Below, in pieces: positions 53,667-62,316 of a stretch of 64,000 nt of DNA. The notes beneath the pieces were generated by a model that did no database searches, was not told where the DNA came from, and was given only the letters and a program-made list of their open reading frames with translations. The translations under genes and the position numbers were made by a program. The stretch is from positions 1 through 64,000 of the forward strand of contig NZ_SLXV01000001.1 in the NCBI RefSeq assembly GCF_004341445.1. Reading direction: 5' to 3'. This DNA is from Baia soyae. GTDB taxonomy: Bacteria; Bacillota; Bacilli; Thermoactinomycetales; Thermoactinomycetaceae. Every line of letters starts with the position of its first letter. Position 1 is the stretch's first letter.

Positions 53667-54440
53667 TATACCGACGATCACACTACGTTTAGAACTACAT
53701 AAACCCACTCAATCCAAGCAACAAATCTATCCACAAATAACTGAGATGAATACATCTTTTGCTAACTGGCTTCTTTTGCATCCAGAGGTAAACAAGGCAA
53801 CTAGTACGATCTCTAAGGAATTCTCAAGTGATTCATTTCCTTCTGCTGTCGTGAATCAAACGATTCGTTAAGTAAAATCACAAAAGAAAATACAGCATGC
53901 GAAGAGTTTTCGTAAGATATGGTGTTGCTTTAACAATCAAAATTTGAAGGTGGAAAGGAGTAGCGAATTTTTCACTGTCTCTCTCCCCACGCTTGAAAGC
54001 GTGTAGGTGTTCCTGTAGTGGCGAAGCCATTCCAAATTGCGTGGTTGAATCGGACTATGGACGGAACGGTGAAACAAGGAGCCGGAAAACTTTATCAGAA
54101 GAAAAAGAAATGGTATTTGGCGATCCCCATCACTTGGAAGAAATAACCTTCTCAAGATAAGAAGATAATGGGAGTTGACTTGGGTCTTCGTTATCTAGCG
54201 GTTGCTAGTGTTGGGACTAAATCACTTTTCTTCAAAGGGGCAGGTTGCTTATTATCGTAGGCGATATGCAGCCAGAAGGCGATAATTAGGAAGAGCAAAG
54301 AAACTACAAGCAATCTTGTATACGCGGGAATCGAGATAAGTCTAATCGAAAAGGACTTCGCTTCCACTGTAAGCGGTGTGACTATATCTGCCATGTGGAT
54401 CTGAATGGGGATATTTAGCAAAAGCAATATCTGGGTAAGT
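53667..54440 (+). pseudogene. tnpB: Broken tnpB (RNA-guided nuclease family)
   Basis: The sense starts PTITLRLELHKPTQSKQQIY and continues ITEMNTSFANWLLLHPEVNKATS, then hits a stop at about 53869. Later pieces include KLYQKKKKWYLAIPITW and MGVDLGLRYLAVASVGTKS, the first RuvC strand with its Asp. After a gap caused by internal deletion comes NRKGLRFHCKRCDYICHVDLNGDI, a remnant of the zinc finger and last RuvC Asp. Several stops and shifts are present. About 780 bases remain of an expected 1100-1200. Confidence 0.85.
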
Positions 54441-54546
54441 AGCCTAGCATACTGGTAACAGGTATGTCGCCCATGTGGGTACATTTCTAACTGCATGGGA
54501 GTGTCAATATTTATCGGTGTACAGATACACGAGGAGGGATAATAAA

Positions 54547-55365
54547 ATGAACAACAAATGGCGGCTCATTCCCTACCAACCACACGCTCCGGCATGGAAT
54601 ATGGCGCTAGACGAAGCGATTTTAACAGCCATCAGCGAAAACCAAGCTCCACCCACTCTGCGATTTTATGGCTGGAATCCAGCAACTCTTAGTATTGGAT
54701 ATTTCCAACGATCTGAAAAAGAGGTTAATCTTGAGCGATTGAAGGAGTTAGGCTGGGGTTTTGTTCGCAGAATGACAGGCGGCAGAGCTGTTCTACACGA
54801 CTCTGAACTAACTTATAGCATCATTGCCCCAGAAACGCATCCATCGGTACGAGGAAGCGTGTCAGAGTCCTACTGCTATCTAAGCCAAGGTTTACTCCGT
54901 GGATATCAGAATCTAGGGATAGAAGCAGAGCTTGCCCCTCCGATAAAGGCTTCGAAAGAACTCCATTCAGCAGCCTGTTTTGATGCCCCCTCAGATTACG
55001 AACTAGTTATTCATGGACGAAAAGCGGCAGGGAGCGCGCAAGTCCGCCAAAAAGGAGTTGTCCTGCAACATGGTTCTATTTTGTTAGACCTAGATATAGA
55101 TCAATTATTTGAAGTACTGACGTTTTCAACGGAAGAGATTCGAAATGCTAGAAAACAGGATCTAGAGCAAAAAGCCGTTTCAATTCATCAATGTAGTTCA
55201 AAGCAGTTTGATATACAAGAGGTTGAACATGCCTTTACACAAGGATTTATTGAAGGGTTGGAGCTGGATACTGAAGTGGGAACGCTTAGCTCCTATGAGG
55301 AAGAAATGGCGCACCAACTCGTTCAAGACAAATACGCAAATGACGATTGGAATTATAAGCGATAG
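54547..55365 (+). CDS. lipM: Octanoyltransferase LipM
   Basis: A 272-residue biotin/lipoate ligase-fold enzyme. It moves octanoate from acyl carrier protein to GcvH, the first step of lipoate assembly. Motifs: PAWNMALDEAIL, VRRMTGGRAVLHDSELTYSI, catalytic Cys144 in AACFDAPSDYELVIHGRKAAGSAQVRQKGVVLQHGSI with Lys159. This Cys pattern is that of LipM/LipL, not LplA. ATG follows AGGAGGGATAATAAA. B. subtilis lipM (yqhM) is likewise near the gcv genes; here the IS200 element and others intervene. Confidence 0.88.
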   Translation: MNNKWRLIPYQPHAPAWNMALDEAILTAISENQAPPTLRFYGWNPATLSIGYFQRSEKEVNLERLKELGWGFVRRMTGGRAVLHDSELTYSIIAPETHPSVRGSVSESYCYLSQGLLRGYQNLGIEAELAPPIKASKELHSAACFDAPSDYELVIHGRKAAGSAQVRQKGVVLQHGSILLDLDIDQLFEVLTFSTEEIRNARKQDLEQKAVSIHQCSSKQFDIQEVEHAFTQGFIEGLELDTEVGTLSSYEEEMAHQLVQDKYANDDWNYKR

Positions 55366-55563
55366 CCTATACGATTCTAATTTTCATCTTCTGATTCTCA
55401 TTTGTGGAAATTTGTTCACATTATAATATTTCTACAGCTAAACAATATCTTGATTTTTAATATACTTAAGTTTAGGATGAAGAGGATTCCCAAATAATTT
55501 ATTTGTATTTATATTCTATCATTATCACTTCTAAAAATTTGTTGTGTGAGGGTGGTACTACCG

Positions 55564-57318
55564 TTGGCTAAATCATTTCACTCTCAGTTTGTGAAGAGAT
55601 TTCAAGTAGAAGATGAGATTCAATTTTCATCTGGAAAGCTTTTGCAGGCACGTACTCATGGAGGAAAGCGTGTATTTCTCCAAAGCATTCCAATAGAAGG
55701 TCAAACTTTGCCTGAGGATTTTCGAGAGCTTGCGTTAAAGTTTCAACATCCTCATCTTGCCCCGATTATTGATGTAATGGTGGACGAGCATGAGGTCATC
55801 TTGGTTCATGCCCCCTTTTCAGGTGAACCACTCCCATTGCTCGTGACGAAAGAGCGCCCCATGAAGCCGTTAAAAGCTTTAAAAGTAGCGAAAAGCTTGC
55901 TACAAACCATTCGAGAACTACAACGCAGAAACTTCCCGCTTCGGACTACGCTAGATCCTAAAAACATTTTATTAAGTGGATCGGAACCTTTGCTCTTATT
56001 CTATTATTTACATGATGAAGTCAAGGTACAGCGTGATCAGAAGTGGAGAGATCTCCTATTCTTCCTTCTCACAGGCTATCAACCCTCTAAGAACCCGAAG
56101 AATAATAAATTATTCTTGGAAAATAACCTAATTCCTCGTAAATTACAAAAACTCGCTTTGAAGTCTTGGAAAACAAAAGTGAGTCTGGAAGAAGTTATTG
56201 GGCAAGTAGATAAGCTATTGAAAGATCGGAGTCTTGAGTCTGGTCGTAACCCGGGAGGATTGCGTAAAGTCATCATGTCGACTGCTGTAGCGCTCATTTT
56301 AATCGCAACGGGTGCACTGGTTGGGAATTATTATTTAAATCAATCAGATGCCAAAGATCCAGCGAAGAGTGAACAAAAAAAGGCGATTTTCCAGATCAAA
56401 TCGAATGGTAAGAAGCATGATTTTGCTTCCAAATCAGATTATGCCTTTGATTCGATGGAAGAGTCTACTGTCCTACAAGGAGAGCTTGATTTTGATGAAA
56501 CATTTGATGATTTCAAGGCAACGATGGAAAAATCAGATGGAGGACGTTTTGAGCTTCTAATTAAACGAGATGGTCAAATTATCTCAGGATCTTCACAAGG
56601 TGCACGTAGCACTACGTTTGGAGCAAAAGGAGTTCCTTTTATTAAACCAGGTAAGTCATACGAGTTTTATGTCTACCATACCTCACTTGCTCCCGTACGA
56701 GTGAAAATCGTGGATAAAGAGACCAAGGAAGCATTTGTACTTCGTGGGACGAATCCGATACAAGGTACGTTAAAACCGGTGTTTACCGCGGGTAAAGGAG
56801 TAACCTTACAAAATCCTGGTCTTCAAAAGATTGACGACACTTCGCAAGTAGATAGCGATTTTCTACCCGATCAACCGTGGATGTTGAATACAGGTATTGG
56901 AATTGCAAAAGGATCCGATTTAACCGTTATGCCTAAGACGCAGATTGCCATCCCAATCTCAAGTTCGTTTACCAATTTCTTGGTCGGACTGTCTCAAGAT
57001 TCAAATACTCCATTTGAGATTAAATTGAATTCCGTGGATGGTATCACGTATGTAGTGGAGTGGTCGAACGGGAAAGTATCGTTATTACGTAACTCAGGTA
57101 CGAAGATTACAGAAGTAGACTCTACTCCTATTCCGAAGTTAGCAAAGAATAAGCCCATAGGCTTCTCGTTAAATGTAACGAATAGTGATATGGTCATCAA
57201 CATTAACCAAGGGTCAGAAGTGAAGGCAACCTTAAGTTATTCGGAAAAAACTTCGCTATCATTACGTGATCTATTTATTGATAAATCGGCTCAACCATAT
57301 AAATTGTTGGAAAAATAA
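55564..57318 (+). CDS. Membrane pseudokinase
   Basis: About 584 residues. Residues 1-230 look like a Ser/Thr kinase fold: FRELALKFQHPHLAPIIDVMVDEHEVILVHAPFSGEPLPLLV, then LDPKNILLSGSEPLLLFYYL, which matches the catalytic-loop-to-DFG stretch but lacks the HRD Asp and DFG. The ATP Lys also appears missing. One membrane helix (about 243-263, VIMSTAVALILIATGALVGNYYL) leads to a 300-residue extracytoplasmic beta-rich part. The start is TTG 55564 after GGTGG. No kinase activity is expected; a scaffold or sensor role is possible. A terminator follows. Confidence 0.7.
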   Translation: MAKSFHSQFVKRFQVEDEIQFSSGKLLQARTHGGKRVFLQSIPIEGQTLPEDFRELALKFQHPHLAPIIDVMVDEHEVILVHAPFSGEPLPLLVTKERPMKPLKALKVAKSLLQTIRELQRRNFPLRTTLDPKNILLSGSEPLLLFYYLHDEVKVQRDQKWRDLLFFLLTGYQPSKNPKNNKLFLENNLIPRKLQKLALKSWKTKVSLEEVIGQVDKLLKDRSLESGRNPGGLRKVIMSTAVALILIATGALVGNYYLNQSDAKDPAKSEQKKAIFQIKSNGKKHDFASKSDYAFDSMEESTVLQGELDFDETFDDFKATMEKSDGGRFELLIKRDGQIISGSSQGARSTTFGAKGVPFIKPGKSYEFYVYHTSLAPVRVKIVDKETKEAFVLRGTNPIQGTLKPVFTAGKGVTLQNPGLQKIDDTSQVDSDFLPDQPWMLNTGIGIAKGSDLTVMPKTQIAIPISSSFTNFLVGLSQDSNTPFEIKLNSVDGITYVVEWSNGKVSLLRNSGTKITEVDSTPIPKLAKNKPIGFSLNVTNSDMVININQGSEVKATLSYSEKTSLSLRDLFIDKSAQPYKLLEK

Positions 57319-57329
57319 ATAACAGATGA

Positions 57330-57371
57330 AAAAGCAAGAGGATCAATCGATCTCTTCTTGCTTTTTTTTTC
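57330..57371 (+). terminator. Rho-independent terminator
   Basis: AAAAGCAAGAGGATC / GATCTCTTCTTGCTTTT hairpin with a long T-run after the pseudokinase gene. Confidence 0.92.
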
Positions 57372-57415
57372 GTAATTAGAGTATTGTGTAGTTGTGAGAA
57401 AGGAATGGTACTTGC

Positions 57416-58156
57416 ATGGCAATCTTTTCAATTGCGGATCTACATCTATCGTTCCAAAGGCCTGTTGACTTATACGAGATTGATCCCGAAAGAGATATCA
57501 GGAAGCCAATGGAGCTGTTTGGCTGGGATCAACATTATCATCGAATTCGAGATGAATGGATTGAGAGAGTAAAAGAAGAAGATACCGTTCTCATTCCCGG
57601 AGATATTAGCTGGGCGCTACGATTGGAAGAGGCCCTATATGATTTTGGATGGATTGATCAGTTGCCTGGGAACAAGGTTTTTTCTCCAGGTAACCATGAG
57701 TATTATGTTCATAGTAAGAAGAAGATTCGTGAAGCTTTGCCTGAGCGTATGACATGGCTAGATGCCGATTTTACTGTTGTAGAAAATAAGGTAGTAGCTG
57801 CGACTCGAGGCTGGATGCTTCCAGGGGATTATGGTTACCAAGAATCAGAAGATCGCAAGATTTACGAGAGACAAGCTGGAAGGCTAAAAATGGCATTAGA
57901 GGCGGGGCGTAAAGAACATCCCGATCTGCCTATCATAGTGATGCTTCATTACCCACCTTTAACCCATACAGGGAAAGAATCCAAGTTTTTCGATCTCCTG
58001 AAGGAATATGAGGTTTCCGTATGTGTGTATGGACACCTTCATGGGAAGGATGCACATGAAGATGCTATTCAAGGAAATGTAGAAGGGATTGAACTTCGTC
58101 TGGTTGCTTGTGATGCGATTCAATTTGGTCCTGTTCCCATTTGGAATGATGAATAG
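57416..58156 (+). CDS. Metallophosphoesterase
   Basis: A 246-residue calcineurin-like phosphoesterase. All metal-binding blocks are visible: IADLHLSF (DxH), LIPGDISWA (GD), FSPGNHEYY (GNHE), MLHYPPL and VYGHLHG (GHxH). Cytosolic. The substrate is not predictable (nucleotide, phosphodiester or phosphoprotein). ATG 57416 gives the DxH at the very N terminus as expected. It is convergent with the short DivIVA-like gene. Confidence 0.85.
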   Translation: MAIFSIADLHLSFQRPVDLYEIDPERDIRKPMELFGWDQHYHRIRDEWIERVKEEDTVLIPGDISWALRLEEALYDFGWIDQLPGNKVFSPGNHEYYVHSKKKIREALPERMTWLDADFTVVENKVVAATRGWMLPGDYGYQESEDRKIYERQAGRLKMALEAGRKEHPDLPIIVMLHYPPLTHTGKESKFFDLLKEYEVSVCVYGHLHGKDAHEDAIQGNVEGIELRLVACDAIQFGPVPIWNDE

Positions 58157-58157
58157 A

Positions 58158-58200
58158 AAAAGCCGAGATGTACTAGCATTAGCTAGACACTCGGCTTTCA
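58158..58200. terminator. Bidirectional terminator
   Basis: AAAGCCGAG / CTCGGCTTT stem between two convergent genes. It overlaps the last codons of the minus-strand gene. Confidence 0.8.
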
Positions 58201-58412
58201 TCTACTAAATCAATCTCTTTTACTATGTCGCGTAATTGTTTGTTTTCGTTTCGTAATCGTGTAATTTCTTGTCGTAGTTCTTTTAGTTCGCTTACATCTT
58301 CCTCGTAACAAATGACGATTTCGTTTAACCACTGATCTACTTCACCTGGGATATAGCCCCAGAAAGACTTATTAAATTTCTTACTTGGAATATCAGATGG
58401 GGTGATTCTCAT
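58179..58412 (-). CDS. Short DivIVA-domain protein
   Basis: A 77-residue protein beginning MRITPSDIPSKKFNKSFWGYIPGEVDQWLNEIV, the membrane-binding N-terminal domain of DivIVA/GpsB-type proteins (ITPxDIxNKxFxxxxRGYxxxEVDxFL). A short coiled coil follows (SELKELRQEITRLRNENKQLRDIV). It is much shorter than DivIVA (about 160 aa) and close in size to GpsB, so it may act as an adaptor in cell division or sporulation. ATG preceded by AGGAGGATTCG. Confidence 0.85.
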   Translation of the reverse strand: MRITPSDIPSKKFNKSFWGYIPGEVDQWLNEIVICYEEDVSELKELRQEITRLRNENKQLRDIVKEIDLVDESRVSS

Positions 58413-58551
58413 AAAAAGCGAATCCTCCTTTGATCTTCATTATAACGGAAATAGGATCTTTTTGAGGATGTTTTTGTAACACTTTCATTGAGCTAATACG
58501 TAACATCTGATAAAATGACTCTGGTTATATTGATTTAAAGGGGTGGTTTAT

Positions 58552-58986
58552 TTGGCAACACCAAGTATGGAAGATTATCTAGAGAACATTTATCAATTAA
58601 TTGATCAAAAAGGATATGCACGTGTGTCAGACATAGCAGAGGCGTTATCCGTTCACCCCTCGTCAGTTACGAAGATGGTTCAAAAACTCGATCAAAATAA
58701 ATATTTGGTTTATGAAAAATACCGTGGTTTGGTTCTAACGGCTAAGGGTAAAAAAGTAGGAAAGCGCCTTGTAGACAGGCACCAGCTATTAGAGAAATTT
58801 CTCCGCTTGATTGGGGTGCGTGAGGAATTTGTTTATGAGGATGTGGAAGGAATTGAACACCATCTGAGTTGGGATTCTATCACCTGTGTGGAGAATTTAG
58901 TTTCCTATCTAGAAAACAATCCAGAAGTGGTTCAACACCTCATCTCTACCAAAGCTGCTGAAGAGACTACGGAGCAAGATGAATAA
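58552..58986 (+). CDS. mntR: Manganese-responsive regulator MntR
   Basis: A 144-residue DtxR-family regulator closely like B. subtilis Mnt[46 protein letters not shown]. Metal ligands are visible: Asp8, Glu11, His in VDRHQLLE, and Glu/Glu/His in [13 protein letters not shown]. With Mn2+ it represses manganese uptake genes. The start is TTG 58552, after GGGGTGG; the in-frame GTG nine bases upstream lies in the ribosome site. No Mn transporter is in the window. Confidence 0.94.
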   Translation: MATPSMEDYLENIYQLIDQKGYARVSDIAEALSVHPSSVTKMVQKLDQNKYLVYEKYRGLVLTAKGKKVGKRLVDRHQLLEKFLRLIGVREEFVYEDVEGIEHHLSWDSITCVENLVSYLENNPEVVQHLISTKAAEETTEQDE

Positions 58987-58989
58987 ATT

Positions 58990-59022
58990 AACCCTTGGAA
59001 GTCCTGTTCCTAGGGTTTTTTT
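58990..59022 (+). terminator. Rho-independent terminator
   Basis: AACCCTTGGAA / TTCCTAGGGTT stem followed by TTTTTTC after mntR. Confidence 0.8.
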
Positions 59023-59067
59023 CATACACATGGATAAATACATTCTTTTTTCGAAGAGGTGGGTCAT

Positions 59068-60045
59068 GTGTGGGCAGATGCAGTATTTGAGGGTGGCGGT
59101 GTAAAAGGGATTGGACTGGTCGGGGCATTAACGGTGGCTGAGAAAGAGGGATACAAATGGAAAAACGTAGCAGGGACCTCGGCGGGGTCGATGATTGCGG
59201 CTCTTACTGCGGCGGGCTACACAGCAGAGGAGCTTTACGGGCTTCTCCTCGATCTGGATTTTACATCGTTTTTACCGAAGACGATATACCATCGCATCCC
59301 TTATGTCGGTCCGGCACTACGTATGTGGATTAAAAAAGGGATTTACTCGGGTGATGCACTGGAACATTGGCTAGAATGTCGTTTGGCTGAGAAAGGGGTT
59401 CGGACCTTTGGTGATTTGCAGGATGTTGGCCTGAAAATCATTGCTTCGGATATCACACAAAAAATGCTCATGATTCTGCCAGATGATCTAGCGAGCTATG
59501 GCCATGATCCAGCAACGTTTTCGGTTGCAAAAGCGGTTCGAATGAGTTGTAGTATTCCTTTCTTTTTTGATCCGGTGATGTTATATCATTCGCCTTCTGG
59601 GAAATATAGTTGTATTGTAGATGGAGGGGTATTAAGTAATTTTCCCATTTGGATTTTTGATTCAGATTGCCCTCGTTGGCCTACTTTTGGCTTTGATTTA
59701 AACAATCCAACCAAAGAGAAGAAGGGATCAGTGGCAGAAGTACCTGGACCATTAAACATGTTTTTATCGTTGTTTTATACGATGATGGACGCTTATGATA
59801 ACCGTTATATTCGGTCGAAGGACCAGATTCGTACGATCTCTGTCCCTACTCTCGGAGTTAAAATAACTGATTTTTCACTAAGTAAGGAAAAGAAAGATAC
59901 CCTGTATCAATCTGGGATGAAAGCAGGAGAAGCGTTCTTCGAGGGTTGGACATTTGATTCTTATTTACAAGCACGTGGCAAAAGCCGCTCTACCCAAATC
60001 AACTTTGGGAAAAATGATGAGCCACCACTTCAGAAAGGAAGTTAA
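59068..60045 (+). CDS. yqhO: Patatin-like phospholipase (YqhO-like)
   Basis: A 325-residue patatin-fold hydrolase. The oxyanion loop FEGGGVKGIGLVGAL is at the N terminus, the nucleophile Ser in GTSAGSM, and the catalytic Asp in VDGGVLSNFP. It likely deacylates phospholipids. The GTG start at 59068 follows GAGGTGGG; an in-frame GTG nine bases upstream is inside that site. Its place beside mntR matches B. subtilis yqhO. A PrcB-like gene follows by one base. Confidence 0.88.
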   Translation: MWADAVFEGGGVKGIGLVGALTVAEKEGYKWKNVAGTSAGSMIAALTAAGYTAEELYGLLLDLDFTSFLPKTIYHRIPYVGPALRMWIKKGIYSGDALEHWLECRLAEKGVRTFGDLQDVGLKIIASDITQKMLMILPDDLASYGHDPATFSVAKAVRMSCSIPFFFDPVMLYHSPSGKYSCIVDGGVLSNFPIWIFDSDCPRWPTFGFDLNNPTKEKKGSVAEVPGPLNMFLSLFYTMMDAYDNRYIRSKDQIRTISVPTLGVKITDFSLSKEKKDTLYQSGMKAGEAFFEGWTFDSYLQARGKSRSTQINFGKNDEPPLQKGS

Positions 60046-60046
60046 T

Positions 60047-60433
60047 ATGAGTCAAAATCAGAATGATGAAAAAGGTCTGGGAAAAGGAATTAAGTTGATC
60101 ACGAGTGAGCAAATAAATACACTACCTGTATCGATTCGAGAATGGGTGGGGAATCAAAAAGTACATTCTGGGCTTCATAAAATTCAGATGGAGGATGAAG
60201 AATACACGCTCATCTCACTTGGAATGAGGCCTAATCCTGGATATCAATTGCAGGTAACCAATATTGTGCAACAAGATAATCAGGTAAAGGTGGAAGTGGC
60301 CGAACAAGAGCCAACCCCTGGGACGTTTTATCCGCAGATGATTGTGTATCCCTTTATCTTGACGAAAAGCGATGTGCCTATTAATGTGGAAGGTCTCAGT
60401 CATGCTCAAACGAAAAACCCCCAGTCTAAGTGA
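60047..60433 (+). CDS. PrcB-like C-terminal domain protein
   Basis: A 128-residue protein with no signal peptide. EWVGNQKVHSGLHKIQMEDEEYTLISLGMRPNPGYQLQVTNIVQQDNQVKVEVAEQEPTPG resembles the PrcB_C domain (a region of a protease-complex regulator, usually secreted). ATG 60047 follows GAAAGGAAG at the end of the patatin gene, so they are cotranscribed. The terminator overlaps its last codons. The absence of a secretion signal is unusual for the family. Confidence 0.65.
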   Translation: MSQNQNDEKGLGKGIKLITSEQINTLPVSIREWVGNQKVHSGLHKIQMEDEEYTLISLGMRPNPGYQLQVTNIVQQDNQVKVEVAEQEPTPGTFYPQMIVYPFILTKSDVPINVEGLSHAQTKNPQSK

Positions 60434-60452
60434 GGACTAGGGGTTTTCGTTA
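60414..60452. terminator. Bidirectional terminator
   Basis: AAAACCCCCAGTCT / AGGACTAGGGGTTTT hairpin between the convergent PrcB-like and YqhP-like genes. Confidence 0.85.
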
Positions 60453-60713
60453 GAATTTGCGATCTTTTTTCGATCCATCTATTACTCTAAATCGATGCGA
60501 TCTTTTCTTCCGTTTGGTTGATGTTGCGGGAATATGCCCACTTATTCTTTGTAACCAGATGGGAGGCTTCTTATATAAATAACAGATGATCCCAATGAAT
60601 CCGATCAATCCTACTACGTTCCAAAAAGATTCACGCAGTGCTGACATGATTCCAATGGCTACTAACCCTAATATGATGATCGTTCCAACTGAAAGTCTTT
60701 TGGAGATATTCAC
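60450..60713 (-). CDS. Small membrane protein (SA1362/YqhP-like)
   Basis: About 87 residues from GTG 60713 (GGTGGTAGC upstream); an ATG at 60764 would overlap the next gene. Two membrane helices (SVGTIIILGLVAIGIM, FWNVVGLIGFIGIICYLY) and a highly basic C terminus (TKRKKRSHRFRVIDGSKKDRK). It lies directly after the DUF1385 gene as SA1362/YqhP does in Staphylococcus and Bacillus; the assignment rests mostly on this synteny. Function unknown. Confidence 0.65.
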   Translation of the reverse strand: MNISKRLSVGTIIILGLVAIGIMSALRESFWNVVGLIGFIGIICYLYKKPPIWLQRISGHIPATSTKRKKRSHRFRVIDGSKKDRKF

Positions 60714-60741
60714 GCTACCACCACTTTCGTAAAGGTCAAAG

Positions 60742-61707
60742 TTACATTCCAATGGAAGAAGCATGATTCGAAGGAACCTGTTTGGCTTTTACTTCGCTAT
60801 CTAAATCGAGCATGCGCTTAAATGAGGTGATGGCTACTTCTACCTGCTCATCATTTGGTTCCTTTGTAGTAAGTAGTTGAAGCCATAATCCAGGATAGCC
60901 TAAATATTTGAGCACAGGGATATCACGAAGCGCATTAGTAAAGCGTAAAACTTCATAAGATAGCATAATCACAAGTGGAAGTAGTTCTAAGCGTATGATC
61001 ATGCGATCCCACATATTATCATATTGGAAAAAGGAGTATACGACTACGCCCACCAATATGGTTAGAATCATAAAGCTACTGCCGCATCGATAGTGAAGTC
61101 TGGAATGTTTTTGAACATTTTCTACTGTCAATTCTTCCCCATGTTCATAAGTGGTAATCACTTTATGCTCAGCCCCATGATATTGAAAGACCCGTTTGAT
61201 GATGGGAGTTTGCGATATCATCCATAGATATGAGAAGAGTAAGATCGTCTTGATGGCCCCTTCAATTAGGTTTTGAAGGATCAGATTTGTTACCAGTCCA
61301 TCAAATAAAAAGCTGGCTAGCATCGCAGGAACAAGTGTAAAGATTACTTTTCCCATAACGAAGGATAGAATCCCAATCACTGCTACTCCTAACCACATCG
61401 ATAGCTTGGAAGTGAAGGTCTCTTTGGTATCACGGACTTGGTCAGGGTTTTCATCTAAATCATACTGTTCAGTAGCAAATTGAAGGTGTTTTGCACCAGA
61501 TGCACTTGCTTCAATGAGCCCGATCAATCCTCTAATAAAAGGGATTTTTTTCACTTTTGAGAGGATGGGCTGTGCCTTTTTTTGTACCTCAAATGTTTCA
61601 ATTTCTCCGCTTTTTCGTCTAACGGCTGTGACGAGGCTATACTGTCCTTGAAACATAACGCCTTCTACCACTGCCTGACCGCCATATGCTATGGGTTGTT
61701 CAGCCAC
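60742..61707 (-). CDS. yqhQ: DUF1385 membrane protein (YqhQ-like)
   Basis: About 321 residues. AYGGQAVVEGVMFQGQYSLVTAVRRKSGEIE is the N-terminal family mark. Several membrane helices follow (about residues 105-130, 140-165, 205-235), with the conserved YHGAEHKVITTYEHGEELTVENVQKHSRLHYRCGSSFM. GTG 61707 follows AAAGGTGG; longer in-frame starts up to 61809 lack a site. The role of DUF1385 proteins is not established. It is divergent from aroQ. Confidence 0.85.
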   Translation of the reverse strand: MAEQPIAYGGQAVVEGVMFQGQYSLVTAVRRKSGEIETFEVQKKAQPILSKVKKIPFIRGLIGLIEASASGAKHLQFATEQYDLDENPDQVRDTKETFTSKLSMWLGVAVIGILSFVMGKVIFTLVPAMLASFLFDGLVTNLILQNLIEGAIKTILLFSYLWMISQTPIIKRVFQYHGAEHKVITTYEHGEELTVENVQKHSRLHYRCGSSFMILTILVGVVVYSFFQYDNMWDRMIIRLELLPLVIMLSYEVLRFTNALRDIPVLKYLGYPGLWLQLLTTKEPNDEQVEVAITSFKRMLDLDSEVKAKQVPSNHASSIGM

Positions 61708-61855
61708 GAAATCTGGCACCACCTTTGTGTCATGTGTCTTAAATTGTGAGTTTTGTAAGTATCTCCATTTTATCATATAAAGGTTGTATTCGGTATGGAG
61801 GTTGGACAAATCGCTAAGTTCGTGAGAAAATATACCCTTATAGGGGTGTTCGCAG

Positions 61856-62287
61856 ATGACAAGAGTACTGATCCTTCATGGCCCTAATCTAAACCGTTTG
61901 GGGAAGCGAGAGCCAGCGATTTATGGCTCGGAAACATTGGATGAGATAAACCAACGGCTGAAAAAAATAGGCGATCAGTTGACGTTTTCAGTTGTTACGA
62001 AGCAATCTAATTTTGAGGGTGAACTGATCACGGAGATTCATGAAGCAGAAGGAAATTTTGATTACATAGTTTGTAACCCAGGGGCTTATACTCATACGAG
62101 TTATGCCATTCGAGATGCGATTGCATCGGTAGAAGTTCCTGTTATTGAAGTGCATTTATCTAATATTCATGCTAGAGAAGAATTTCGGAAGCAATCTGTA
62201 ACCGCACCAGTCTGTGTAGGGCAAATTAGTGGATTTGGATCGTATAGCTATGATCTAGCGTTGCGAGCGATTCGGGAATTGATCTAG
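61856..62287 (+). CDS. aroQ: Type II 3-dehydroquinate dehydratase
   Basis: A 143-residue enzyme of the shikimate path. LILHGPNLNRLGKREPAIYG holds the catalytic loop Arg and Tyr23; NPGAYTHTSYAIRDAI and EVHLSNIHAREEFR hold the conserved Asn, Glu and His. Length is exactly that of the family. It starts the aroQ-yqhT-efp run found in many Bacillota. Confidence 0.95.
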   Translation: MTRVLILHGPNLNRLGKREPAIYGSETLDEINQRLKKIGDQLTFSVVTKQSNFEGELITEIHEAEGNFDYIVCNPGAYTHTSYAIRDAIASVEVPVIEVHLSNIHAREEFRKQSVTAPVCVGQISGFGSYSYDLALRAIRELI

Positions 62288-62316
62288 CATAACCGAACAT
62301 ACTAGGAGTGAGACTC

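Larger units (their letters stand above)
53121..54500 (+). mobile_element. Decayed IS200/IS605-family element
   Basis: Left-end hairpins are followed by tnpA and then a broken tnpB in the same orientation, the IS605/IS200 layout. The right end is not sharply defined but should fall shortly after the remnant of the tnpB zinc finger, before the lipM ribosome site. The TnpA nucleophile is replaced and tnpB carries stops and an internal deletion, so the copy should be immobile. Confidence 0.8.

Noticed and set aside
53982-54004. CACGCTTGAAAGCGTG hairpin as a second IS end inside tnpB
   Set aside because: It falls where tnpB protein sense (SLPTLESV followed by GVPVVAKP) continues across it, so it is coding sequence, not an insertion boundary.
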